A stretch of DNA of 64,000 nt from a virus. Both the position numbers and the translations under genes were made by a program. The notes under the pieces are model-generated. The model did no database searches. It was not told the DNA's origin and saw only the letters and a list, made by a program, of their open reading frames with translations. Each line of letters begins with the position of its first letter. Within the stretch, counting starts at the first letter, position 1. Location of the stretch: the IMG/VR virus record IMGVR_UViG_3300022890_000014, positions 62,001 through 126,000 of that record, one strand, 5' to 3'. Shown here in pieces: positions 41,848 through 50,615 of this stretch.

Positions 41848-42543
41848 TTAGACGGAAAGTTTCATTCTGGCAGGCACTACTCTATCAAACTGACCTGAGC
41901 CACCTTCCATAAGCAGGACGCTACCGGAAGAAATAGAGAGTTGGTGTCCTTGTACATATAGGTATTCGAGATAGAGTGCGCCAACATCTCTATTTGTCAT
42001 ATCTCTAAAGTACAAGAGGTTCCCAGTGGGTTGATTGAAAACGTCGGAGTACAGAGACATCCAGAAATTATCAAACCCAGGGTTAACCTTAAGTTCAGGA
42101 GGAGCCTGACCAGCGTTAGGAGCGTATTTGATATGGAGTTGTGCAGGATTGATGCTGAACTTAGTGCTCGTATAGTAAGCATACAAGGCTCTAAGAAGAG
42201 TAACACCATGATAGAAGACTCGACCCCAGTTCATAGAGCCAACGACTCTACCAGGGATGAAGTAACTTCTTGCAGAACCAATCTCAAAGATTCGTTGAAG
42301 TTGTTTTGATTGAGAAAGTCCAGCATTTTCCATAACACCAATTGGATAAACTTGCTGGTCTACCAAACTTGAGTTGTCCATACCCTGAGTTGCACTCTGG
42401 TTGATATTGGACGTGATGTCCGGTGGTCCAGAGGCAAGCAGAGTAGACTCAGCAGATACAAACTGTCCACCTTCAAGTTCGCTTTGAACATGAAATGTGT
42501 GGAAGTTCCAAGTGCTGAGACTAGTCGTTGCGTTCTTTGCCAT
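41848..42543 (-). CDS. Tail tube protein
   Basis: A 231-residue protein. Size, position directly after the sheath, and the central stretch FEIGSARSYFIPGR...GRVFYHGVTLLRALY (about 87-125) fit tail tube proteins of large myoviruses. It should form the inner tube that the sheath drives through the host envelope. Start ATG at 42543 lies behind AGAAGGATTTTTTTAAA. Confidence 0.7.
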   Translation of the reverse strand: MAKNATTSLSTWNFHTFHVQSELEGGQFVSAESTLLASGPPDITSNINQSATQGMDNSSLVDQQVYPIGVMENAGLSQSKQLQRIFEIGSARSYFIPGRVVGSMNWGRVFYHGVTLLRALYAYYTSTKFSINPAQLHIKYAPNAGQAPPELKVNPGFDNFWMSLYSDVFNQPTGNLLYFRDMTNRDVGALYLEYLYVQGHQLSISSGSVLLMEGGSGQFDRVVPARMKLSV

Positions 42544-42560
42544 TTTAAAAAAATCCTTCT

Positions 42561-42575
42561 GCGTAAGGCTTACGC
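42561..42575. repeat. Palindrome copy, perfect
   Basis: Perfect core with central G, between the sheath and tube genes. Confidence 0.95.
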
Positions 42576-42585
42576 ATTATGTCAT

Positions 42586-45500
42586 TTACGTTCTGACAGT
42601 CATCAACATTCTGTTGTGAGGCACAGGAGCATCGACATACCATTGATGCTCAGTTTGGTCTATCTCTGTCTCTGAAACGTCAAGCTTTTCAAGTCGCATT
42701 TCGTTGACAAGTTTACCTGCGCGTACATCACTGAACTCTTCACAGAAAGTGACTACGGCAGAGGCAGTAGTTCTCAACTGAGAGAGAAGCTCATCAGAGA
42801 TATTATATTTACCTATCCAAACTGAGAATTCTTGACGGATAACTCTCGTTACATAGTCAATAATCTTAGTGATAGAAAGTTCTTGCTTCTTGATGCTGGA
42901 AATATCAGTTGTTAGCTGATGTCGAATATGAGGTGTATCACCTGAGTCATCCTGATGAATAATCATTACACCACCACCAGCGATAGTGTTTAGCTGCGCT
43001 CTTGTGAAATAGTTGTCGGATTTGCCATGAGGAGCACTAGTGAAGCCAGTGAATCCAAGCTTAGACAAACCTTGTTGTGGAGCTAGCCCAGCAACGAAAG
43101 CACCGACTGCAACTCCCCAGTAGTATCCTGGCGCTGTTACGGAGGCTCCTGCTACATCAAAGACTGACTGATCAGGCCAAACCAAAGTGGTTCGTCTGTC
43201 TGCGAATGAGGCAGCATAGTCTCTGATAGCTTCTGCTTGCTCATCTTTTGTCTTCGGTTTAACTAACGTATATATCAGTGAGGATAAAACACCAGTAAAG
43301 ATTGCTGTGAGACCAGTCATTGAGAACTCATCGCCAACCACTGTTTTCACTATCTCTTCCGACACAACAGTATCGATAACATAGTCACCAGCGATAGCTG
43401 TTGGAGAAGTGACTCTTATCACGTCACCAGCGATGAACCCCTTGGTTACAAAAGTCTCACCAGTAACAGTAAGCTCTCTAAAGTCTCTCTGTACAGAGTA
43501 GTCTATAGAGGATTCACTTACCATAGGAGTAAGAGTTTTATCTTCGAGGCTAAAGGTGTTGTTTCCAGGTGTACTGGAGAACTCCATCTCGAAACCACCA
43601 AGATCTTCGGCAGTAGAAGAAACACCTTGTGTAGCCACAGCACCGAAAGCGGTTGTGTTAGTAAGGATAAGTTCTTCTTGTTTCACAGATTGCACGGTAT
43701 ACGATTGACCTGCGTATGTTCCCGTAAGGATTCTTACAGTTCTACCAGCGTCACCGAACCCGATTGTTCCGAAGCCAGCTATTGCAACAGAGCATAGGTT
43801 TGTTCCAGCGAACTTCTGTCCCCAGTCTTTGTTTGTAATAATGTAGTTGTGGCTCGCGTCCAACTCTGCAATTAAGAATGTCTCAGACACATAGTCTTGA
43901 TCTGCGATTGAGGCAGACACGGCATTTGCGCCAGCAGGCCATACGACCAGAAGATTTCCTAGTGTTACTTTTATATCAGAATCGATAGCAGTAATCTCTT
44001 GCACATCGATAGCTCCAGTCACATCATCAATGAATCTTAGTTCTCTTCCGATGTCTCCGAAGCCGAATGTTCCAGCAGCGAAACCACTTAGAGTTTTGGC
44101 TCCAACATCTTTAACCCCAACAAGAGCATTTCCTCTGCCAGAATATGACAGTGTATTACTCACCATTACTGTAGTCACGCCGTTGAACTCGCCAGCACCA
44201 GCGGCACCAGTTAGTTTAACAACAGAGACGGAGCAACTAGCTGTAGCATCATTAACAGTGATAGAGGCTACTGTACATGTACTTCCGTCACCAGGAGCAG
44301 TAACTATTGTATGAGACTTATTATCAGCAGGAGTAGCAGATCCGGACACTAGAACCTGAGCGCCGACAAGACCAGTGAATGTACCAGGAACACCTGAATC
44401 AACTAAGTTTGTTGCGGCTGTAAGAGCAACAGTACCAGCTATAGATCTGTTTAGTCTTGAGGCTGTGACACCTGGGGTTGCGAATACGTCATCGTATCCA
44501 ATAACAGACACCTGAGACATATTTGGAGTTGTGTATGCGACAGGAGGAACCACAGTATCATATGCTATATCAACATCAATACTAGAGTAGTCAGTAACAT
44601 TTAATGCGCTAATCTCAGTAGACATAGCATTAGATGAAATAACACCGTCCATTAGTGTGGGAAGCCAAGCAATGCACTTCAGACCTACGGGAGCTACGCC
44701 TTCGCTAGCAAGGTATCTGAATGTTCCAGCGGGTCCAGTAAGTCTGATTGTGTCTAGTGTTCCAGCTAGAGCACTACCAGAGTCAGAAGCAGTAAGACCG
44801 AATGTGCAAGAACGGATTCTATTTCCGTATGCTGCAACATAACCACGATTTGGTGACACTTCAAGAAGAACTCCAGGATCTTTTATTTTAAGATGCTCAG
44901 AGTTATTGACCCCCCAGAAGCCGTCATTAGTAAGAGTACTTCCTGACGCCTTAACTAAGTCTGTTGAGTAATCAACTGGAAGAGGAGAGACTGTTCCGTC
45001 GAAATCGGGGAATTTAACAACGCCTCTACTCCAAAGCCTATTACTCTTGTCGTTGAACTCTGCATCGTCGGAAGCTGCAACTTCTGTGACACCATTAATG
45101 TCCCATGCTACTGCTGTGTCTTTTGCATCGATAATGCTTTCGACAATCAGAGAGGTGTTGATGACAACAATTCTGACTCTATTCCAGTCTTTAGTTGGGT
45201 CAGATACGTCTCTGGCATGAGTACTCATCAAAGAGTTGTGACCTGCGTTCTGCGTAAGGCCTACGAGGACATATGCATCTTCGTCTGCAATGCGTGTAAG
45301 CGAGTCGCCAAACCCAAGCTTTGCCATGCTGTCAAATTCATACAAACCTGACTTCACACCAGCGATAACATCCATGCCGCTAAAATAAATCTTAGAGGTA
45401 GTATTTTCTCTTGCTTTGGACAAGGCCATCGCGAGAGGGTTGTACTCAGATGTGATACCAATCTTTGTGGCAATCTGTGTGCTTGCTTCGATGTAGCCAG

Positions 45501-46440
45501 TCTGATTAACCAAGCCAGTCTTAACTGAGCGGTAATTAACCTTGATAGTTCCAGATACAATAGGTCCAGTAGGAGTATTGGTATCTTGGATTCCAGAGAC
45601 CAAGGACAATTTGTCTCTTAGTACTGTGAAGTCTGTATCTCTTACTAGCTTCACAGCATTAATGTTCTGTGTTGCAGAAACAGCTATACTATCTAGGATG
45701 GCTGTCACTCTCCAGGGATTATCATCTCCAGTAGGGGCAACACCCTGAGTAACATCTACGTAACTAGAGGTTGTTGCATCAACAGCAGAAATTGTGTAGC
45801 TAGTTGCGAACCCTGCTCCCATCTCAAGTTTGTCTAGGATTCTTGCGTCATCCAGCTTGGCTGAAGAGTAGAATCTTTGAACGACACCACTGGTTGGGAT
45901 AATGGACGAATTTACAGTTTCAACAACAGTAAAGTTTGCACCGGTAAGAGTTACGGAATCTCCTGGTGCATTAACTGTACTGATAGTCCTAAGACCTCTA
46001 TCAGCCGCAGTGCCAGAGTGAACATAGATGCTCTTGCCTACATCAGTAGGGCTGAATGTTCCTGTGGGAAATCCACTAAGAGTTGTAGATGCTAGACCTT
46101 TAGCTCCAACCGCGTAGTGTCTAGTTCCACCGAAGTATCCAGTAGCAAACGAGTCAATGACTTTTTTGCCATCAACAACATAGACTTCTACAGGATACTC
46201 AAGCTCATTTGTTTCCCAAGTGTCGGACGTTCCTTGGTCAACATACTCATTGCTTCCAAGGCTAGGATAATCAACATCCTTGGAACTTCCACTATACGCA
46301 TCGACTGGGCTATTGGTCGCCAAAAACTGGACGTTGTACCCTGGGCCGACTACGTACAAGGGAAGGATTGGGTTCGTAATAGCAGTTGATGTCCCTGTAA
46401 ACTGCTGAATGATTGTGATACCCAGTTCCTTATACGACAT
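42586..46440 (-). CDS. Tail sheath protein, oversized (1284 residues)
   Basis: The N-terminus (MSYKELGITIIQQFTGTSTA...PLYVVGPGYN) and the C-terminal about 250 residues fit contractile tail sheaths. The C-terminal part has YYWGVAVGAFVAGLAPQQGLSKLGFTG, then an INxI-type HQDDSGD segment and a final domain ending in VPHNRMLMTVRT. Usual sheaths are about 400-700 residues. Here roughly 700 extra residues carry repeated beta-modules with a SGFxxGTFxxxDxGRxxxx pattern (about residues 150, 790 and 870), probably on the tail surface. A degenerate palindrome at 45252 is read V-G-L-T-Q. Start lies behind ACGGAGAAAGTAAT. Confidence 0.82.
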   Translation of the reverse strand: MSYKELGITIIQQFTGTSTAITNPILPLYVVGPGYNVQFLATNSPVDAYSGSSKDVDYPSLGSNEYVDQGTSDTWETNELEYPVEVYVVDGKKVIDSFATGYFGGTRHYAVGAKGLASTTLSGFPTGTFSPTDVGKSIYVHSGTAADRGLRTISTVNAPGDSVTLTGANFTVVETVNSSIIPTSGVVQRFYSSAKLDDARILDKLEMGAGFATSYTISAVDATTSSYVDVTQGVAPTGDDNPWRVTAILDSIAVSATQNINAVKLVRDTDFTVLRDKLSLVSGIQDTNTPTGPIVSGTIKVNYRSVKTGLVNQTGYIEASTQIATKIGITSEYNPLAMALSKARENTTSKIYFSGMDVIAGVKSGLYEFDSMAKLGFGDSLTRIADEDAYVLVGLTQNAGHNSLMSTHARDVSDPTKDWNRVRIVVINTSLIVESIIDAKDTAVAWDINGVTEVAASDDAEFNDKSNRLWSRGVVKFPDFDGTVSPLPVDYSTDLVKASGSTLTNDGFWGVNNSEHLKIKDPGVLLEVSPNRGYVAAYGNRIRSCTFGLTASDSGSALAGTLDTIRLTGPAGTFRYLASEGVAPVGLKCIAWLPTLMDGVISSNAMSTEISALNVTDYSSIDVDIAYDTVVPPVAYTTPNMSQVSVIGYDDVFATPGVTASRLNRSIAGTVALTAATNLVDSGVPGTFTGLVGAQVLVSGSATPADNKSHTIVTAPGDGSTCTVASITVNDATASCSVSVVKLTGAAGAGEFNGVTTVMVSNTLSYSGRGNALVGVKDVGAKTLSGFAAGTFGFGDIGRELRFIDDVTGAIDVQEITAIDSDIKVTLGNLLVVWPAGANAVSASIADQDYVSETFLIAELDASHNYIITNKDWGQKFAGTNLCSVAIAGFGTIGFGDAGRTVRILTGTYAGQSYTVQSVKQEELILTNTTAFGAVATQGVSSTAEDLGGFEMEFSSTPGNNTFSLEDKTLTPMVSESSIDYSVQRDFRELTVTGETFVTKGFIAGDVIRVTSPTAIAGDYVIDTVVSEEIVKTVVGDEFSMTGLTAIFTGVLSSLIYTLVKPKTKDEQAEAIRDYAASFADRRTTLVWPDQSVFDVAGASVTAPGYYWGVAVGAFVAGLAPQQGLSKLGFTGFTSAPHGKSDNYFTRAQLNTIAGGGVMIIHQDDSGDTPHIRHQLTTDISSIKKQELSITKIIDYVTRVIRQEFSVWIGKYNISDELLSQLRTTASAVVTFCEEFSDVRAGKLVNEMRLEKLDVSETEIDQTEHQWYVDAPVPHNRMLMTVRT
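45252..45266. repeat. Palindrome copy inside sheath gene, two mismatches
   Basis: GCGTAAGGCCTACGA within coding sequence, read V-G-L-T-Q on the minus strand. Confidence 0.65.
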
Positions 46441-46456
46441 ATTACTTTCTCCGTTT

Positions 46457-46471
46457 GCGTAAGGCTTACGC
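46457..46471. repeat. Palindrome copy, perfect
   Basis: Perfect core with central G, upstream of the sheath start. Confidence 0.95.
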
Positions 46472-46478
46472 AGGCAAA

Positions 46479-47180
46479 TTAAGATATGATTACAATAGCT
46501 CTTTCACCATATATCGGATCAAAAACTTGCGATGATTTGAATATCATATTCCTAAGTATAGGGAAGTGTGTTCTGTCAACAGACACTCCAACTTCCTTAA
46601 CTATCCCCGCGCTTATAGTACATACCCAGCTTGCTGTTTTAGAATCTTTCCTGACAGCCACTAAATCTGACATTGTAGGGCTACCAACTGAGTATATTGT
46701 AAACTTTTTTAGAGGTTCTGTCAGAAACGTTAGGGCATTAAAAATTAACGAGGAATATAATTCGACATGACTATAATCGCCATAGACCCTTATGTTCAGT
46801 CCACAGCTAACTAGGTCTAGCTTTTTATATTTCTCACCAGTCATGCTTATCTCTGAAAACCTACCTAAACCACCTCTGTTGAGCGCAGTTACAGGACCCC
46901 TTTTTATAACGATGATTGGGTCCATACCAAGGTCAAGTTGAGAGAAACCTAGGTGATCTATTATTTGAATCCTTCGTTCCGGTTCTACGTCTTTATCATT
47001 ATATGAAAACTTATGCGGCAGATCATCACCTAAAAAAAGACCTTGAATAAATACAAGCATTGTCTCTGTTATCAAGGCCCCAATATTGAACCCAAATGGC
47101 AGAACTGTCTTTGGACCTTGTTGTGCCCGTGAGAACTGCACGTCTGGAAGGTGACTTCCTTCTTTGTTTTCTAAGCCCAT
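46479..47180 (-). CDS. Virion protein of unknown role (tail region)
   Basis: A 233-residue protein. The middle is beta-rich (IDHLGFSQLDLGMDPIIVIKRG) and the end contains FDPIYGERAIVIIS. Its position upstream of the sheath suggests a tail terminator or tail completion role. No family is recognised with confidence. Confidence 0.65.
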   Translation of the reverse strand: MGLENKEGSHLPDVQFSRAQQGPKTVLPFGFNIGALITETMLVFIQGLFLGDDLPHKFSYNDKDVEPERRIQIIDHLGFSQLDLGMDPIIVIKRGPVTALNRGGLGRFSEISMTGEKYKKLDLVSCGLNIRVYGDYSHVELYSSLIFNALTFLTEPLKKFTIYSVGSPTMSDLVAVRKDSKTASWVCTISAGIVKEVGVSVDRTHFPILRNMIFKSSQVFDPIYGERAIVIIS

Positions 47181-47181
47181 A

Positions 47182-47487
47182 CTAGAAGCCCTCCTTGCTA
47201 GCTTGAGAGAGAGTTACTTTGAATGCCTTAGAAACCATCTTTGCCATGTCTGATTTCTTACCAAAAGAATCGTCTAGGTCTATATCTACCTGATCGTCAG
47301 TTGATTCATCGTCGTAGCTCTCGTATATTCTTACCTTGACTTTCTTACCATAAATGTATACTTCAGCCCTTCCAATCTTCTTGGACTTGTTTACTTCTGA
47401 ATCAAGAATCTCCTGAAGGTTCTCTTTGTACTTAGTGAGAAACCTTTCGGACATCAAGTTCTTGCTTAGTTTTGTCTGTAGTCTCAT
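47182..47487 (-). CDS. Small basic virion-region protein
   Basis: ATG at 47487 follows TGAGGTTTAAATCA; an ATG at 47502 lacks a binding site. The product is about 101 residues, with a basic N-terminal helix and an acidic YESYDDESTDDQVDID segment. Size and position fit a head-tail joining protein, but this is inference. Confidence 0.6.
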   Translation of the reverse strand: MRLQTKLSKNLMSERFLTKYKENLQEILDSEVNKSKKIGRAEVYIYGKKVKVRIYESYDDESTDDQVDIDLDDSFGKKSDMAKMVSKAFKVTLSQASKEGF

Positions 47488-47534
47488 TGATTTAAACCTC
47501 ATGTGTGTCTATATACTACACTAGTTTTGAGGCT

Positions 47535-47549
47535 GCGTAAGGCTTACGC
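47535..47549. repeat. Palindrome copy, perfect
   Basis: Perfect core with central G. On the minus strand its TAA is the stop of the HExxH gene at 47544. Confidence 0.95.
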
Positions 47550-48350
47550 ACTGGGGAGAGGTGGTGTTTTTGACTTGTTTGCTCGCTCACTGATTACTTC
47601 TTCTATTATTACTGGTGCTTGTCCAAGAGCCATGCCAGCTAGTGCTCCTACTGGACCAAACATAGATCCAACCATAGTTCCTCCGACTGTACTAACGAGC
47701 CTTCCTCTGTTCTGATGGAAGTTTCTAAGGTAAGTTTTTCCAGTATCTTCTTCGATTTGAGACTTCTCTTCTCCGTCTGCAACTTGAGACCAAGCAACTC
47801 TCTCCTTCTCCATTACATCTTCATCATGTATTTTCTTGGAGAATAGTCTAGCTAGACCTCTTGGAATATTAGCTCCACCATATGCAGTAGCTAGCTCGCC
47901 ATCATCTCTCTTCTTACTGAAGTCTGCTATATGCCCAATCTCATGATCAATAACTACTGGATTCATCTTCTTTGGAGCAATGATGTAATCTCCAGTATCA
48001 CCAGAGAACGCTAAGGCGTTACCACCATTAAGAACAACATTCTCCATGTATTCTTTAGGTCCGTTGCCCTTGAACTCTTTGTCCATTAGTACACCAACAT
48101 CTTTGACTGAAGAGACTAGGTTGACTTTACTGTTAGCTTTCAAGACTCTCTTCTTTACATTGGTTGCATTTCTACTCATGTGAGCGTCAATGTCTTCCTG
48201 TCTAGTTCTATTCTGAGACGAAGAATACACATCGTACAATCCAAGCCCTGTTAGCCCTAGGCCCACAGCACCTATGCCACCAGCAAGCCATGGATTGATT
48301 CCAGCCTGCTTTGTCATGCCGTAGAGTATTCCATTGTATATACTATTCAT
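47544..48350 (-). CDS. Virion-associated HExxH metallopeptidase-like protein
   Basis: A 268-residue protein. IDHEIGHIAD (HEIGH, 136-140) is a zincin active-site motif, and EKERVAW (about 184) could give the third ligand. Hydrophobic Gly/Ala/Leu-rich segments flank the domain (about 20-40 and 222-248), so it may be membrane-inserted. The N-terminus IYNGILYGMTKQAG resembles that of the gene at 50079. Roles could be host envelope penetration during ejection or virion maturation; neither is shown. The start overlaps the upstream gene by eight bases. Confidence 0.65.
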   Translation of the reverse strand: MNSIYNGILYGMTKQAGINPWLAGGIGAVGLGLTGLGLYDVYSSSQNRTRQEDIDAHMSRNATNVKKRVLKANSKVNLVSSVKDVGVLMDKEFKGNGPKEYMENVVLNGGNALAFSGDTGDYIIAPKKMNPVVIDHEIGHIADFSKKRDDGELATAYGGANIPRGLARLFSKKIHDEDVMEKERVAWSQVADGEEKSQIEEDTGKTYLRNFHQNRGRLVSTVGGTMVGSMFGPVGALAGMALGQAPVIIEEVISERANKSKTPPLPSA

Positions 48351-49314
48351 CTGGATTTATCCTAGATGTTCTTGCTTTAGGAAGCCCAGTTCTGCAACCG
48401 AACCAAGTCTTCCTTGACCTTGCCCAAACAATGTCCATGTAGTCGCGTATAGCAGCTAGGTCATTAGTTAGGTTGAGTTGCTTCTGCTCTGGAGATGAGA
48501 ACTCGACTGGCTTCAAATGTATCATTTGTATGACACCAATCTCTCCGCTCTCAGCAGCTATCCACTTTTTGTTCTCAACCCTATACATACCACCATTCAA
48601 GCCAGGGACTAGAACTACATCTCTCTTTTTGAAGTCTGGGTAGTTAACTGTCCAGAACTGCTTATCTTCTATCTCAAGCTCAAAATCGGCCATCTGTATA
48701 ATTTCAACAGTGGGACTCATCGAACCATAGAACTTTGTTGGAGTTTCAGCATATGGATACATCCATCCAGTACCCATGCACAATGTGTGCTTCTCATCGT
48801 TTGGTCTACCCCTGACAGGATTCCAGCATGTACATCTTGAACCCCATTGTCTTTGGGGGAAGAAGTACGATAGAGATCCAACAGGGAACTTTTCAAGCAT
48901 CATAAGGTGTCGTCGTATGATCTCAGATGCAACCTGAGAAGGCACACTATTCTCATGAATACTTATAGGTCCAAACTCTGCTGTGTCTCCAGATGGAGTA
49001 TGAGTCATCCTGAGCTTATAGAACATCTTTCTCCACAAGGAGAAGAGAGACTCTGGTTCATCTAGATATTCTGTGATACCAGTAAGCTCGTTTGTCACCT
49101 CATCGAATTCGCCTACATCAGTGAATCCTCTGAGGATTATAAACGTGTAGTCATCTATGTCGAAGTCAGACCCAATTATGTTAGAGACACCCCATCTCAG
49201 CATTACCTGATGCCTGTTTATCACAGCGCATTGGAACTGCTCTAGTTCTGGTATGTTGTCACTTGCATAGGAGAAGTCCTCTCTAAGCACAGGCATTGTC
49301 TGAAATGTAGTCAT
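48343..49314 (-). CDS. Virion protein with CxC...CxGTGW cysteine motif
   Basis: A 323-residue protein. CTCWNPVRGRPNDEKHTLC followed by MGTGW near residue 170 resembles a zinc-ribbon-like motif I associate with large-phage structural proteins. The surrounding domain is beta-rich. A neck or head-completion role is suggested by position. Its ATG directly follows a palindrome, with AAGG of the repeat as ribosome binding core. Confidence 0.65.
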   Translation of the reverse strand: MTTFQTMPVLREDFSYASDNIPELEQFQCAVINRHQVMLRWGVSNIIGSDFDIDDYTFIILRGFTDVGEFDEVTNELTGITEYLDEPESLFSLWRKMFYKLRMTHTPSGDTAEFGPISIHENSVPSQVASEIIRRHLMMLEKFPVGSLSYFFPQRQWGSRCTCWNPVRGRPNDEKHTLCMGTGWMYPYAETPTKFYGSMSPTVEIIQMADFELEIEDKQFWTVNYPDFKKRDVVLVPGLNGGMYRVENKKWIAAESGEIGVIQMIHLKPVEFSSPEQKQLNLTNDLAAIRDYMDIVWARSRKTWFGCRTGLPKARTSRINPDE

Positions 49315-49315
49315 T

Positions 49316-49330
49316 GCGTAAGCCTTACGC
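49316..49330. repeat. Palindrome copy, perfect; abuts a start codon
   Basis: On the minus strand GCGTAAGGCTTACGCAATG joins the repeat to the ATG at 49314. No other ribosome binding site is visible. Confidence 0.95.
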
Positions 49331-49371
49331 GCTAGCGTTGTTAGTCTTTTCCTAGGTGATGTCCAGCACCC

Positions 49372-50079
49372 CTAGTCGCTGAGTCCAGCATAAGCTAATC
49401 CACCCATTCCAGCCAACCCTGCTGTTCCAGCTAGAGCTTTTGCCCATGTAGGCATGCTGCTGATTCTAGACATAATGCCTTTGCCTACTGATTTTGCTTC
49501 TGGAGCGATAGCACTCTCTGTTCTACCTAGGTTTTCTGTGATAGATGGCTTCATTGGTCCTGGTGCTATTGGCGCTACCGATGACTTTAGTGATGCTGGT
49601 TCTGGATGGCCGATATAGTTTCTTACTACGTTGCCAGTTCTCTCTTCAAGCTTCCTAGCTTTAATCACGTCGTTTACACTTATTCCTCCTGTTGGCCTAA
49701 GTGTAGATTCTGGATTAAAGAGGTTAATGTTTGGAAATGGTCTTTTGCGTTTAGTCTCTTGACCAAGCATTTGAGAGAGAGTTGTATCTGCTGCAATAGG
49801 AACTCTATCTAGGTGTTGAACTCTACCTCCGCCACCTCTTACTGTATTCTCAAGAATATTGACATCTTTAGCTAATGCCTGCTGTATATTTGTAGGCTGC
49901 TTTCGTAGAGTTAAATTTGCTCTAGCAGCAGGGGTTCCCTGTAGTCGATCATATTTAATCTGCTTTTTCGATCCGCTCCAGTTTCCAGCCTGTCTATCTG
50001 CCTGTTGCGCCTGAACTTCAGCAAATGCCTCTTCAACACCAGCACGTTTCGTCATCCCAAGAAATATTCCGTTGTACAT
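49372..50079 (-). CDS. Virion-region protein with hydrophobic C-terminus
   Basis: ATG at 50079 follows TTGGAGACTAAT and gives about 235 residues. The N-terminus MYNGIFLGMTKRAG resembles the HExxH protein at 48350. The C-terminus (MPTWAKALAGTAGLAGMGGLAYAG) is a Gly/Ala hydrophobic helix. It could be an internal or ejected protein; no family is recognised. Confidence 0.65.
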   Translation of the reverse strand: MYNGIFLGMTKRAGVEEAFAEVQAQQADRQAGNWSGSKKQIKYDRLQGTPAARANLTLRKQPTNIQQALAKDVNILENTVRGGGGRVQHLDRVPIAADTTLSQMLGQETKRKRPFPNINLFNPESTLRPTGGISVNDVIKARKLEERTGNVVRNYIGHPEPASLKSSVAPIAPGPMKPSITENLGRTESAIAPEAKSVGKGIMSRISSMPTWAKALAGTAGLAGMGGLAYAGLSD

Positions 50080-50080
50080 A

Positions 50081-50185
50081 TTAGTCTCCAAATGTTGCGT
50101 ACCCTAATCCACTTATTCCAGCCAATCCTGCTGTCCCAGCTAGAACTTTTGCCCATGTTGGCATACCGCTAACTCTATTTTTCAT
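50081..50185 (-). CDS. Truncated duplicate of the downstream gene's C-terminus
   Basis: A 34-residue frame starts at ATG 50185 directly after a palindrome (AAGG as binding core) and stops one base before the next ATG. Its sequence (SGMPTWAKVLAGTAGLAG...) matches the last 33 residues of the neighbouring product at about two thirds of positions. The repeat thus marks the breakpoint of a partial duplication that kept an open frame. Confidence 0.55.
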   Translation of the reverse strand: MKNRVSGMPTWAKVLAGTAGLAGISGLGYATFGD

Positions 50186-50186
50186 T

Positions 50187-50201
50187 GCGTAAGCCTTACG
50201 C
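50187..50201. repeat. Palindrome copy, perfect; stop-start module
   Basis: On the minus strand its TAA ends the gene at 50196, and its AAGG and final A lead directly into the ATG at 50185. Confidence 0.95.
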
Positions 50202-50603
50202 GTTGTTGAATTTGTCAAACATTTTCTGTGCAGCGTCGAGTGCGTAGTTCATGTGTAGTTTAGACACCGGAACCTTGTTGCTTATGACATCTGCAATGCT
50301 TTTGTAGTACTTGTCAGCATCTTCGACTACTGCATAAGCGACCTTTCCACCTTCAACATTATACGACAGTTCGCGTATCATTGTCACTTTAGCTTTATTG
50401 GACAGGAACCATTTTACTGATTCCGAGGCAGTTTGTCGAGATATGATTCCAGGTTCAGCAACATCTTGTTGTAAGTTAATTTCCCGTTCGCTCTGGACTG
50501 AGTTAGAACTATCTTCCTTGGTGACTGGTATATCTTTTTTAGATGATCTCTGTTCTCGAAGGCAAAGGTTTCTTTGCTTCCAGGCATTAAGTGTGTCTGA
50601 CAT
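50196..50603 (-). CDS. Hypothetical virion-region protein
   Basis: A 135-residue protein with a charged, disordered first half and a helical second half. The last codons lie in the palindrome (NNA-stop). No family is recognised. Confidence 0.7.
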   Translation of the reverse strand: MSDTLNAWKQRNLCLREQRSSKKDIPVTKEDSSNSVQSEREINLQQDVAEPGIISRQTASESVKWFLSNKAKVTMIRELSYNVEGGKVAYAVVEDADKYYKSIADVISNKVPVSKLHMNYALDAAQKMFDKFNNA

Positions 50604-50615
50604 TTCTTTGTTCTC

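Noticed and set aside
13688-46389. Many 60-130 residue frames opposite or overlapping the primase-helicase and sheath genes
   Set aside because: They lack ribosome binding sites and lie entirely within strong coding sequence of known type.
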